Translations under genes and position numbers: made by a program
The notes under the pieces: model-generated
The model's input: only the letters and a program-made list of their open reading frames with translations
What the model was told of the DNA's origin: nothing
The model's database searches: none
Source: Halomonas socia
Lineage (GTDB): Bacteria; Pseudomonadota; Gammaproteobacteria; Pseudomonadales; Halomonadaceae
Assembly (NCBI RefSeq): GCF_010977575.1
Contig: NZ_CP048812.1
Location: forward strand, 372,001 to 436,000
Direction: 5' to 3'
DNA: 64,000 nt
In this document: in pieces, positions 18,251 through 32,503 of the stretch
How the letters are laid out: each line of letters opens with the position of its first letter
Position numbering within the stretch: the first letter of the stretch is position 1

Positions 18251-19780
18251 ATGGACATGTTTCCGAATCTTTCTATGGGCTTTGGTCAGGCCCTGTCTCT
18301 GTCGAACCTCATGTACTGTTTTACCGGCGTAGTGCTTGGCACCTTTGTCGGTGTATTGCCAGGACTTGGTGCGGTCACAGCTATCGCAATGCTACTCCCC
18401 TTCACGTTCGGACTCGATCCCCTTGGTGCACTCATCATGCTGTCTGGGATCTTCTATGGTGCTCTCTATGGTGGCTCAACCGCCTCAATTCTGCTGAACC
18501 TACCAGGAACGCCTGCCGCCGCCGTGGTATGCATCGATGGTCACCCGATGGCTAAGCAAGGCCGGGCCGGGGTCGCATTGTTCATGACCGCGGTGGCCTC
18601 CTTCGTTGGCGGCACCATCTCGATAGTGATCCTCTCCATAGCAGCTCCTCTGCTGGCCCAAGTAGCTCTCCAGTTTGGCGCCCCGGAATACTTCGCGATG
18701 TTGGTGCTAGGTCTGCTTGCGGCAGCATCACTCGCTGCGGACTCACTTCTGCGGAGTATCGCCATGGTCATCCTAGGCCTGTTGCTCGGCATGGTAGGTA
18801 TGGACATTATCTCGGGAATGAACCGTTTCACGTTTGGCGTTCCAATCCTGTCCGAGGGTTTAAGCTTCATCATTGTGGCCATGGCTTTGTTCGGGGTGGC
18901 CGAAGTGGCCACTAACTTGGAGGCGCGCTCTGGTCAAGGCGTCCCGTTGGGCAAACCGGGCTGGCGCTCAATGCTTCCCAATCGGGATGAGCTCCGTCGA
19001 TCCACAGGGGCGATACTGCGAGGCACCGGCGTCGGGGCCGCGCTTGGCGCCTTGCCGGGAGCGGGGCCAACTATGTCGTCTTTCATGGCCTATTCGGTGG
19101 AGAAGCGGAACGCCAAGCAACCTGAGCGCTTCGGCAAGGGGGCCATCGAAGGGGTAATAGCCCCGGAAGCAGCAAACAATGCAGCTGCCCAGACGGGTTA
19201 TATTCCGACGCTGACGTTGGGCATCCCAGGTGATGCGGTTATGGCCCTGATCCTTGGCACATTGATTATTCACGGTATCACGCCGGGACCGCAGGTCATT
19301 TCGACCCACCCTGAACTATTCTGGGGGCTGATTGCCAGCATGTGGATCGGAAACTTTCTGCTACTTTGGGTCAATATACCATTCATTGGAATGTGGATTC
19401 GCCTGCTTACTCTTCCCTATCGCTGGCTATTTCCGGCCATTGTGATCTTTCTTTGTATTGGGGTTTACAGTATTAGCAATAGTGCTTTTCATCTAGTTGT
19501 ACTTGGGGCCCTTGGAGTTGCCGGTTATCTCTTGGCCAAGCTCGATTGTCCGGCCGCGCCGTTGCTATTAGGATTGATCCTTGGACCGATGCTGGAGGAG
19601 AATTTTCGCCGAGCGTTGCTCATTAGTCGGGGTGATCTCAGTGTGTTCATCGAGCGACCGATTAGCCTCTCAATTCTGATTATTGCTGCGGTATTGCTGT
19701 TGCTATCGGTTTTTGCGGAGATTCGTCGGGCCAGGCGTGAGCGGCATGCCGCGCTGATGGAAAGCGAATCGACCAGCTGA
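18251..19780 (+). CDS. tctA: Tripartite tricarboxylate transporter large permease subunit (TctA family)
   Basis: A 509-residue permease of about 12 helices with TctA hallmarks: [19 protein letters not shown] near residue 30, [18 protein letters not shown] near 80, and [18 protein letters not shown] and [15 protein letters not shown] in the second half (inverted-repeat halves). It completes a TctC-TctB-TctA uptake system. The start is adjacent to the tctB stop. No clear terminator follows; IS remnants begin within 200 bases, so any further operon gene may have been lost. Confidence 0.92.
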   Translation: MDMFPNLSMGFGQALSLSNLMYCFTGVVLGTFVGVLPGLGAVTAIAMLLPFTFGLDPLGALIMLSGIFYGALYGGSTASILLNLPGTPAAAVVCIDGHPMAKQGRAGVALFMTAVASFVGGTISIVILSIAAPLLAQVALQFGAPEYFAMLVLGLLAAASLAADSLLRSIAMVILGLLLGMVGMDIISGMNRFTFGVPILSEGLSFIIVAMALFGVAEVATNLEARSGQGVPLGKPGWRSMLPNRDELRRSTGAILRGTGVGAALGALPGAGPTMSSFMAYSVEKRNAKQPERFGKGAIEGVIAPEAANNAAAQTGYIPTLTLGIPGDAVMALILGTLIIHGITPGPQVISTHPELFWGLIASMWIGNFLLLWVNIPFIGMWIRLLTLPYRWLFPAIVIFLCIGVYSISNSAFHLVVLGALGVAGYLLAKLDCPAAPLLLGLILGPMLEENFRRALLISRGDLSVFIERPISLSILIIAAVLLLLSVFAEIRRARRERHAALMESESTS

Positions 19781-19982
19781 TGGAAGGCTGGTAGGCTCAG
19801 CTTTTACATAGACAGGAGGAATCAGCGGGTAGACGACGATGCCAGTTACATTGGCATGGGGAAATACTAGAAAAGAGAAGGATGATCAGGATTCCCAGTG
19901 CCGCATTGCAGCCAAACCGGTTCCCATCAAAAGTGGGCCGTACCGGGATGCCCTGAGACTCAAACTTTGAGAGGATGGGGCC
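19781..19982. other. Tail of the TTT operon; possible truncated reading frame before the IS3 remnant
   Basis: AGGAGG at about 19815 is followed by ATG 19839 and a short open frame beginning MPVTLAWGNTRKEKDD, ending in the presumed IS3 left end. The spacing to the ribosome binding site is long (about 19 bases), and I do not recognise the peptide. It could be the 5' stump of another operon gene interrupted by the insertion, or noise. Confidence 0.25.
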
Positions 19983-20865
<883 letters not shown>

Positions 20866-20869
20866 TCAA

Positions 20870-21315
20870 TATTGGAGGTGTTGCATGGGATAATCACGTG
20901 GTTGGGCCGCCGAACAAACGGGCCGGTCACCGATGCGTCGCCTGGCCGACGGGGCCTCAACCAGCGAGATGCCAAGCGCGCGTTCTGGGAGCCCATTACT
21001 GAGGGACTATCGAGTGAGGACGCAGCCTTGGCGTATGGGGTATCGCAGCCGGTGGGATCGCGCTGGTTCCGCAAGGCGGGTGGGATGGCACCGGCCAACT
21101 TGGCACCGCACTCAGGGCGTTATTTGTCATTCACGGCGCGAAGAACTGGCGCTGTTGTGGGCGCAAGGGCATGGGGTTCGCGAGATTGCCAGGTGTCTGG
21201 GGCGGTCGCCGTCGATGGTCGCGCGCGAGTTGCGCCGTAATGCTGCCATCCGGAGTGGCATACTGGAGTATCGGGCCACGGCCGCGCAGTGGCGTTCCGT
21301 TATGACAAGCTGAAG
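20870..21315 (+). pseudogene. IS30-family transposase N-terminal remnant
   Basis: Frame one carries GLNQRDAKRAFWEPITEGLS, then GVSQPVGSRWFRKAGG. The frame changes near 21138 (two bases appear missing from a CGGGAAGAA-type sequence), and continues as REELALLWAQGHGVREIARC and LGRSPSMVARELRRNA, the helix-turn-helix region of IS30 transposases. No DDE catalytic domain follows. A truncated, frameshifted relic about 120-150 residues long; intact proteins exceed 320. Confidence 0.75.
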
Positions 21316-21387
21316 CGAAATTACGAGCACATGGTCGCCATGGCGTGTGGGTTCCTCTAGCTACCAAAGGTGAAACGTCAACAGCCC

Positions 21388-22683
21388 CTAGCGCCGCTGC
21401 AGCCGCTCCAGCAGGCTGACGGTAGCGAAACCGTCCGGCACCAGCCCCTCGGCGCGCTGGTAGCTGCGCAGGCCGCTGCGGGTATTGGGACCGAACACGC
21501 CATCCGGGGTACCGGTATCGAAGCCGGCGGCGTTGAGCCGCTGCTGGAGCTCACGCACCTGGCTGCGGGTCAACGGTTGTTCGCTACGCGGCCAACCCTG
21601 CACCACGCCGCTGCGACCGGCGATCTGATCACCCAGGGTGCCCACCGCCAGCGCATAGCTGGTGGCGTTGTTATAGCGCAGGATCGCACGGTAGTTGGGG
21701 CCGGCCAGGAACGCCGGCCCGTTGGCCCCTGCGGGCACCACTACCGCCGCTTCGCTGAACTCCGGAAGGCTGCCGCCGTTAACCGGGCGCACCCCGTGCT
21801 CGGCCCACTCACGGCTGCTCATCCGGGTGTCGTCGGCCTGTGAGTAGTCGAAATCGCTACCCAATTCGACCTCGACGCCCCACGGCTGACCAGCCTGCCA
21901 GCCGGCCCGCGCCAGGTAGTTGGCGGTGGAGGCCATGACATCGGGAATGCTATCCCAGATATCGCGGCGCCCGTCGCCGTCGCCGTCCTCGGCATAGGCC
22001 TCGAAGCTCGACGGGATGAACTGGGTGTGGCCCATGGCACCGGCCCAGGAGCCAATCATCCGCTCGGCGGCGATATCGCCCTGCTCGATGATGCGCAGCG
22101 CCGCCATCAGCTCGCCGCGGGCGAAGCCCTGGCGGCGGCCATCGTAGCCCAGGGTGGCCAGCGCATCGATGGTCGAGAAGCTGCCGAAGTTGCCGCCGTA
22201 GTTGCTCTCGATGCCCCAGATCGCCACCACGATCTCGGCCGGCACGCCGTAGCGCTGCTCCATCTCACGGGCGGTGTCGCGATGCTCGGCAAGCTTGTCG
22301 CGGCCCTGGTTGATGCGCGCCGAGGAGACCGCAGTGTCCAGATACTCCCAGATCGGCCGCACGAACTCCGGCTGTGACTGGTCGAGCTCGATGATGCGCG
22401 GCTGGTAGCGCACCTCGGCGAAGGACTCATCAAGCGTCGCCTGGGAGATGCCCTCGCTGCGCGCATGGCGCTGGAAGGCCTCGACCCAGGCCGTAAAGCT
22501 GGCCGGGCGCCCGGCACCATTGTCATCGGCAGCGCCACTCGATGCTGCAACGGTACTTGCAGCAGCTGTGTCACTGGCCTGGGACTCGGCGTCATCTGCA
22601 GCCGCCGGCGGCGCCAAGCTGGCACCGGACTGGCAGCCGGCAAGCATGCTGAACACAAGAGAGGTAAATAAAAGCTTACGCAT
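21388..22683 (-). CDS. Lytic murein transglycosylase, MltB-like lipoprotein with peptidoglycan-binding domain
   Basis: A 431-residue protein. A lipoprotein signal ends in SMLAGC (Cys about 17), followed by a low-complexity Ala/Ser/Asp linker (to about 65). The SLT_2-type catalytic domain (about 70-360) has the catalytic Glu in AIWGIESNYGGNFG and a motif GAMGHTQFIPSSFEAYA. A C-terminal PG_binding_1 domain (about 370-428) has LQQRLNAAGFDTGTPDGVFG. It cleaves peptidoglycan to 1,6-anhydromuropeptides at the outer membrane. It is the first gene of ordinary core type to the right of the IS-rich region. Confidence 0.9.
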   Translation of the reverse strand: MRKLLFTSLVFSMLAGCQSGASLAPPAAADDAESQASDTAAASTVAASSGAADDNGAGRPASFTAWVEAFQRHARSEGISQATLDESFAEVRYQPRIIELDQSQPEFVRPIWEYLDTAVSSARINQGRDKLAEHRDTAREMEQRYGVPAEIVVAIWGIESNYGGNFGSFSTIDALATLGYDGRRQGFARGELMAALRIIEQGDIAAERMIGSWAGAMGHTQFIPSSFEAYAEDGDGDGRRDIWDSIPDVMASTANYLARAGWQAGQPWGVEVELGSDFDYSQADDTRMSSREWAEHGVRPVNGGSLPEFSEAAVVVPAGANGPAFLAGPNYRAILRYNNATSYALAVGTLGDQIAGRSGVVQGWPRSEQPLTRSQVRELQQRLNAAGFDTGTPDGVFGPNTRSGLRSYQRAEGLVPDGFATVSLLERLQRR

Positions 22684-22815
22684 GGCAATCCCTGTCGGCG
22701 GTTCCGAAACACGTCATCTCACTGACCGCGATCATCGCCCAGATACCGCCCGAGAACCAGCCCGCGCAGCCAGCAATATTGCCAGCGACATGCCTACTCG
22801 TCGGGCTCCACCGGT

Positions 22816-22970
22816 TCAGCGCCACGCCACACATCTGATCGAGCGGCGACAGCGCTCGCTGCAGTAGCGCACCCCGTCCAGCAGCGCGCCCACCTGCGTC
22901 GCCATTGGTAAGGACGCTGACACTGCTCACACTGCTTGGATGGCAGATCGGCGGATCGACACATGCTCAT
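22816..22970 (-). pseudogene. DUF2256-family small cysteine-rich protein, apparently frameshifted
   Basis: ATG 22970 opens MSMCRSADLPSKQCEQCQRP and YQWRRRWARCW, the first half of the DUF2256 family (a CxxC zinc-binding-like motif and a WRKKWAR-type stretch). The second half, DGVRYCSERCRRSIRCVAWR and a stop at 22816, lies in another frame; one G is missing from what should read TGGGAC near 22890. With that base restored the gene would be an intact protein of about 51 residues with four Cys in two pairs. Either a genuine loss or a base-calling error. The family function is unknown. Confidence 0.65.
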
Positions 22971-23160
22971 ACTCGCTTGCACCTGGGGTGCCCGATGGAG
23001 TGACCGCCTGAAGCAGGCAGCCTCAGTGCCTATACACCCAATACCTATACAATAATGATATAAATATACATGCTATGTACATAAAAAGACAGCCTTACCC
23101 CCAACGCAACAGGGCCACCCCGCCGGGTGGCCCTGTCGTCGCCGCATGGTCGTCCTGCTT
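22971..23160. other. AT-rich spacer and end of the leftward Mrp operon
   Basis: Contains a strikingly AT-rich stretch (23030-23095) within otherwise GC-rich DNA, probably holding the promoter of the DUF2256-like gene, and the terminator hairpin for mrpG. No gene is seen. Confidence 0.4.
23110..23135 (-). terminator. Rho-independent-type terminator of the leftward mrp operon
   Basis: CAGGGCCACCC, loop CGCC, GGGTGGCCCTG: a perfect 11-bp stem just past the mrpG stop. A T run follows about 25 bases later on the minus strand rather than immediately, so termination efficiency is uncertain. Confidence 0.65.
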
Positions 23161-23565
23161 TCAGGGTTTGTCGGTATTCTTGGGTTGTCGGGCGGCGTTG
23201 GCCTCGGTCTCCAGGCCGCTCTTTAGCTCGTGCGTCAATGGGTCGTAGTTGGGCTTGAGCTCATCCTTGACCGTACCGCTCCACAGCTTGGAGCCGACGA
23301 AGTAGCCGGCGCGGCCGATCACGTGCGCGGCCACCGGCGCGGTCATCAGGATGAAGGTGATGATGGCGAAGGCCCGTGCCACCACGCCGACTTCAGCAAA
23401 GTGCATGGCGACCGCCAGCATCACCAGGATCACCCCCAGGGCCGCCGCCTTGGTGGTGGCGTGCATACGCGTCAGCAGATCCGGCAGGCGCAGGATACCC
23501 AGCGATGCCAGCAGCATGAATAGCGCGCCGACGATGATAAACGTGCCCTTGATCACTTCAATCAT
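23161..23565 (-). CDS. mrpG: Mrp Na+/H+ antiporter subunit G (operon 1)
   Basis: A 134-residue protein. It has three apparent helices in its first 100 residues (IIVGALFMLLASLGILR, AALGVILVMLAVAMHFA, FAIITFILMTAPVAAHVIG) with the MrpG motif LRLPDLLTRMHATTKAA, and a hydrophilic tail. Part of the membrane antiporter complex that exchanges Na+ for H+. Start 23565 is chosen because GGAGG lies 8 bases upstream; it overlaps mrpF by 8 bases. Last gene of the seven-gene operon. Confidence 0.9.
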   Translation of the reverse strand: MIEVIKGTFIIVGALFMLLASLGILRLPDLLTRMHATTKAAALGVILVMLAVAMHFAEVGVVARAFAIITFILMTAPVAAHVIGRAGYFVGSKLWSGTVKDELKPNYDPLTHELKSGLETEANAARQPKNTDKP

Positions 23566-23833
23566 CGCGGGGTCCTCCACGTTCCAGAAAGCGCGCGAAG
23601 CCGATGGCGGACAGAAACGCCATCAGCGCGATGACGATCGCCGCATCGAGAAAGCTCGACAGGTCGGAGCTGATGGCATGCACGCCGACCAGGCCGACGA
23701 TGATGCTGGCGAACAGCTCCAGCGCCACGACGCGGTCGGGCAGGCTGGGGCCACGCACCAGGCGTACGAAGGCGAGTATCATCGCCAGGCCCATCAGCAC
23801 CTGACTTATCAAAATCACGGTATCCAAGGTCAC
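23558..23833 (-). CDS. mrpF: Mrp Na+/H+ antiporter subunit F (operon 1)
   Basis: A 91-residue, three-helix protein with the MrpF signature RLVRGPSLPDRVVALELFA near residue 25 and a DAAIVIALMAFLSAIGFARF C-terminal helix. The family normally has about 90 residues. It sits between mrpE and mrpG, as in other Mrp/Mnh/Pha operons. Confidence 0.92.
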   Translation of the reverse strand: MTLDTVILISQVLMGLAMILAFVRLVRGPSLPDRVVALELFASIIVGLVGVHAISSDLSSFLDAAIVIALMAFLSAIGFARFLERGGPRDD

Positions 23834-23854
23834 TCCTCACAGGGCGTCGAACGG

Positions 23855-24328
23855 TCAGCGGAACAGCGCCAGCGCCCGGCTCTCCATCTCTTGCAGGCTT
23901 TGCCGCAGCTCCTCCTCGTTATCGAGGAACATGGCGTGAATGTAGAGCACCCGCTTGTCGTCGGAGACATCCAGACTCAGGGTCCCCGGGGTCAGCGAAA
24001 TCAGGTTGGCCACCATGGTGATCTCGAGCTCGGTCTCGGCCTTGAGCGGCATCGCGATCACCCCCGGCTGCATGTGCCACGGCGGAGTCAGGATATCGAA
24101 GGCCACCCGCAGGTTGGCCAGAATCAGCTCCTTGATGAAGAAGCCGATGAACATGATGATCCGCGGTATCCGCCCCGGATAGCCCTTCAGCGCATCGACC
24201 TGCGGCTCGATCAGTAGCAGCGTGATGTAGCCGAAGACCAGCCCCACTACCAGGTTGATGCCGGTGAACTCGCCGCCCAGGATGACCCAGGCCAGCGCCA
24301 GCAGCAGGTTCCAGATCGCACCGGTCAT
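23855..24328 (-). CDS. mrpE: Mrp Na+/H+ antiporter subunit E (operon 1)
   Basis: A 157-residue protein with two N-terminal membrane helices and a soluble domain. Family motifs include FFIKELILANLRVAFDIL and MVANLISLTPGTLSLDVSDD. MrpE supports assembly and activity of the complex. Its start overlaps the mrpD stop by 4 bases. Confidence 0.92.
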   Translation of the reverse strand: MTGAIWNLLLALAWVILGGEFTGINLVVGLVFGYITLLLIEPQVDALKGYPGRIPRIIMFIGFFIKELILANLRVAFDILTPPWHMQPGVIAMPLKAETELEITMVANLISLTPGTLSLDVSDDKRVLYIHAMFLDNEEELRQSLQEMESRALALFR

Positions 24329-25887
24329 GGGTTCACCTCCAGCGCTTCGCGCAGCAGCACACCCTGATCGTCACCCAGCACCGCATTGATGTAGCCCTGG
24401 GAATTCATCAGCTGTTCGCCGGCCATCAACATCATCTCCATCAGCGGCTGCGCGAAGACCCCGATCAGCACCGCGAACAGCGCCAGTACCGCTACCGGAA
24501 GGTACATCAGTCCCAGCGAGCTCTTGACCAGGCGACCCTCGTCACCGCTGGGCGTGGAGGCTTCCGGCACCAGGTTGTCCTCGGGCAGTTTCTTCCAGAA
24601 CACCTCGTTCCAGATCTTGACCATCGAGTAGAGGGTCATCAGGCCCACCGCCAGCGCCACCGCGGTCACCGCATAGGCTTCTGCCTCGATGCCGGCGCGC
24701 ACGATCACGAACTTGGCGAAAAAGCCCGACAGCGGCGGCACCCCGGCCAGTGAGAAGGCCGACAGGAAGAACGCCACCGACAGCCACGGCCGCTCCTTGA
24801 ACAGCCCGCCCATCTTCTTGAGCTGATAGGTGCCCTGCAGCCGGTGGGTAATACCACTGATCAGGAACAGGTTGGTCTTGACGATGATGTTGTGCATCAC
24901 CGCAAATATCCCGCCGGCCAGCGCCAGCGGCGTAAACAGCGCCAGTCCCAGGATCATGTAGCCGATCTGACTGACGATATGGAACGACAGGATGCGCCGG
25001 AACTCGTACTGCGCCGCCGCCCCCAGCACCCCGGTGACCATGGTCAAGGCCGCGCCCCACAGCAGGATGTCCTGCACATAGTCCATGGTCTGGTCGAACA
25101 TCAGGGTGAACACCCGGAACAGCGAGTAGACCCCGACCTTGGTCAACAGCCCGGCGAACAGCGCCGAGACCGCCACCGGCGGCGTATGATAGGACGCAGG
25201 GAGCCAGAAAAACAGTGGAAAGGCCGCGGCCTTGATGCCGAAGGCGATCATGAACATTACCGCCAGCACCTCGACCATGCCCTGGTTTTCGGCTTCGGCC
25301 AGGCGCTGGCCCACATCGGCCATGTTGAGGGTGCCGACCATGCCGTAGGTAAGGCCGATGGCGGTGAGGAAGATCACCGAGGCCAGCAGGTTGAGGGTCA
25401 CGTACTTGATCGCCCCCTCCATCTGCGCCTTCTCGCCGCCGAGGATCAACAGCGCAAAGGAGGCCACCAGCATCACCTCGAACCACACGTAGAGGTTGAA
25501 GATGTCACCAGTCAGGAAGGCCCCGGCCACTCCCGCCAACAGCAGATGCATCAGCGGATAGAAGCCGAACTTCTCATGATTGGGGCCGGTGGAGGCGAGC
25601 GAATAGATCGCCAGCCCCAGCCCGATGATGCCGGTCAGCAGGATCATGATCGCGCTGAGCATGTCCGCCACCAGGCTGATTCCGTAAGGGGCCTGCCAGC
25701 TGCCCATGTGGATGACCACATAGCCCTCGCGGGAGACGCTGGTGATCAGCCACAGGCCAACCACCAGCAGCGCCAGGGTACCCGCCACGGCGATGAAGCG
25801 CTGCATGGGTCGCGAGCGCCAGAACATCAGCGACACCGCACCGGACAGCAGCGGAATGATAACGGGGAGTGCGACTTCGGGCCTCAC
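24325..25887 (-). CDS. mrpD: Mrp Na+/H+ antiporter subunit D (operon 1)
   Basis: A 520-residue, roughly 14-helix subunit homologous to proton-pumping complex I subunits NuoL/M/N. A conserved Glu lies in [15 protein letters not shown] (about 137) and a Lys in [16 protein letters not shown] (about 219); these are the proton-path residues known for MrpD. It overlaps mrpC and mrpE by 4 bases each. Confidence 0.93.
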   Translation of the reverse strand: MRPEVALPVIIPLLSGAVSLMFWRSRPMQRFIAVAGTLALLVVGLWLITSVSREGYVVIHMGSWQAPYGISLVADMLSAIMILLTGIIGLGLAIYSLASTGPNHEKFGFYPLMHLLLAGVAGAFLTGDIFNLYVWFEVMLVASFALLILGGEKAQMEGAIKYVTLNLLASVIFLTAIGLTYGMVGTLNMADVGQRLAEAENQGMVEVLAVMFMIAFGIKAAAFPLFFWLPASYHTPPVAVSALFAGLLTKVGVYSLFRVFTLMFDQTMDYVQDILLWGAALTMVTGVLGAAAQYEFRRILSFHIVSQIGYMILGLALFTPLALAGGIFAVMHNIIVKTNLFLISGITHRLQGTYQLKKMGGLFKERPWLSVAFFLSAFSLAGVPPLSGFFAKFVIVRAGIEAEAYAVTAVALAVGLMTLYSMVKIWNEVFWKKLPEDNLVPEASTPSGDEGRLVKSSLGLMYLPVAVLALFAVLIGVFAQPLMEMMLMAGEQLMNSQGYINAVLGDDQGVLLREALEVNP

Positions 25888-26231
25888 GTGTCGGTATCCT
25901 TCATCTTGTCCAGATCATCGGCCTTGACGATTTCATAGGCGCGGCGAATCAGTACCACGGCGAAGGCCAGCACACCGAAGGCGATCACGATCGCCGTCAG
26001 CACCAGCGCCTGGGGCAAGGGGTCTGCAACCTGGCCGGCTGGCGCCAGGGCGCCTTCGGGGATCAGCGGCGGCGCGCCGCGGGTCATCCCTGCCGAGGTG
26101 AAGATCAGCAGGTTGGCGGCGTTGGAGAGCAGCATCAGGCCGATCACCAGCTTGACGATCGAGCGCCGCAGCATCATGTAGATCGCGGTGGCGTAGAGCA
26201 GGCCTATGGCGAGCGCCATCAGCGGTTCCAT
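25884..26231 (-). CDS. mrpC: Mrp Na+/H+ antiporter subunit C (operon 1)
   Basis: A 115-residue NuoK-like subunit with three helices. Motifs are [20 protein letters not shown] near residue 25 and [20 protein letters not shown] near 75. The length is typical. Its stop overlaps the mrpD start by 4 bases, and 45 bases separate it from mrpB. Confidence 0.92.
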   Translation of the reverse strand: MEPLMALAIGLLYATAIYMMLRRSIVKLVIGLMLLSNAANLLIFTSAGMTRGAPPLIPEGALAPAGQVADPLPQALVLTAIVIAFGVLAFAVVLIRRAYEIVKADDLDKMKDTDT

Positions 26232-26276
26232 GGCACCTCCTGAAGAGTCGGCGTGTGAATCGTCGGCGTCACGGGA

Positions 26277-26700
26277 TCAGGGCTCATCCTTGTCCACCTC
26301 CATCAGCGTCATGATCGCCGCCAGCAAGGTGCCGAGCACCGCCAGGTAGACGCCGATATCGAAGATCAAAGGCGTCGATGCCTTGAAGCCGATGCCCGGA
26401 ATCTCCCACCACTGGGCGGTGAAGAACGCCTCGCCCACGAACCAGGCCGGCAGGATCGACAGCGTGCCCAGCAGCAGCCCAAGGCCGATCAGGTCGCGGG
26501 GGTCGACCATGCGCAGTACCTCCTTGGTCGCCGTCACCCCGAAGGCGAACAGGTAGAGGATGAAGGCGCCCGCCGCCACCAGGCCGGCGATAAAGCCGCC
26601 GCCCGGCTCGTCGTGGCCGCGCAGCAGCAGGAACACCGAGAACAGCAGCTGCAGCGGCATCAGCAGCCGTGCGGCGGTATTCAGAATGATGGTACCCGAC

Positions 26701-26708
<8 letters not shown>
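26277..26708 (-). CDS. mrpB: Mrp Na+/H+ antiporter subunit B (operon 1)
   Basis: A 143-residue, four-helix MrpB with the hallmark [20 protein letters not shown] near residue 27 and a C-terminal [20 protein letters not shown]. It overlaps the end of mrpA by 8 bases. In the opposite operon this domain is fused to mrpA. Confidence 0.92.
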
Positions 26709-29043
<2,335 letters not shown>

Positions 29044-29369
29044 AACGCGGGTCTCTCCTTGTGGTCGTCGTCACCCGCGCTCGCAGGGCGGCAGATGGCG
29101 CAATGATATAAATATCCTACGCCTAATGGTTAACTGCGGGGCGACATGCAAGCCTACAATGATGGAAGTAAAGCCTATAGAATCAACGTGATAGTTGGCA
29201 AGAAATAGCGGCCCGTCGCGCCTGAAGACTTCTTCCCCTTTCGCGCTTACCCCCTGTTTTTTCTGGAGTTTTATCGCCTGACGCGCTAAACGACAGCGTC
29301 GCCACGCCACGACAATAACCCGAATGGCAACGCCCCGGGCGTGCCCCGCTGCGACGGGACCGATTCTCG
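29044..29369. other. Shared control region between the two divergent mrp operons
   Basis: 326 bases with no credible gene. AT-rich stretches (29101-29130 and 29155-29215) lie near the leftward operon and pyrimidine-rich tracts (29230-29280) near the rightward one; both promoters must be here. I see no strong palindrome or riboswitch-like structure, and the rightward start has only a weak ribosome binding site. Confidence 0.5.
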
Positions 29370-32161
<2,792 letters not shown>

Positions 32162-32162
<1 letters not shown>

Positions 32163-32503
32163 TGGAAGCGCTATTCGCCGGGGTGGTCGGCACCCTGACC
32201 GCCTGCGGCCTGTTTCTGATGCTGCGCGGCCGCACCTTCCCGGTGATCGTCGGCCTGACGCTGCTCTCCTATGCGGTCAACCTGTTCCTGTTCTCGATGG
32301 GCGGGCTCAACACCCACGCCGCCCCGGTGATCGGCGAGTCGCTGTCGCCCAGCGATCCGCTACCCCAGGCGCTGGTGTTGACCGCCATCGTTATCGGCTT
32401 CGCCATGACCGCCTTCGTGGTGATCCTGGCGATTCGCGCGCGCAGCGAGCTGGGCAATGATCACGTCGACGGCAAGCAGGGCGACGAGGAACCACCGCGA
32501 TGA
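32162..32503 (+). CDS. mrpC: Mrp antiporter subunit C (operon 2)
   Basis: A 113-residue NuoK-like protein with three helices and the motif [20 protein letters not shown], shared with the mrpC of operon 1; the short soluble tail is unrelated to that of its paralog. The stop overlaps the mrpD start by 4 bases (ATGA). Confidence 0.92.
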
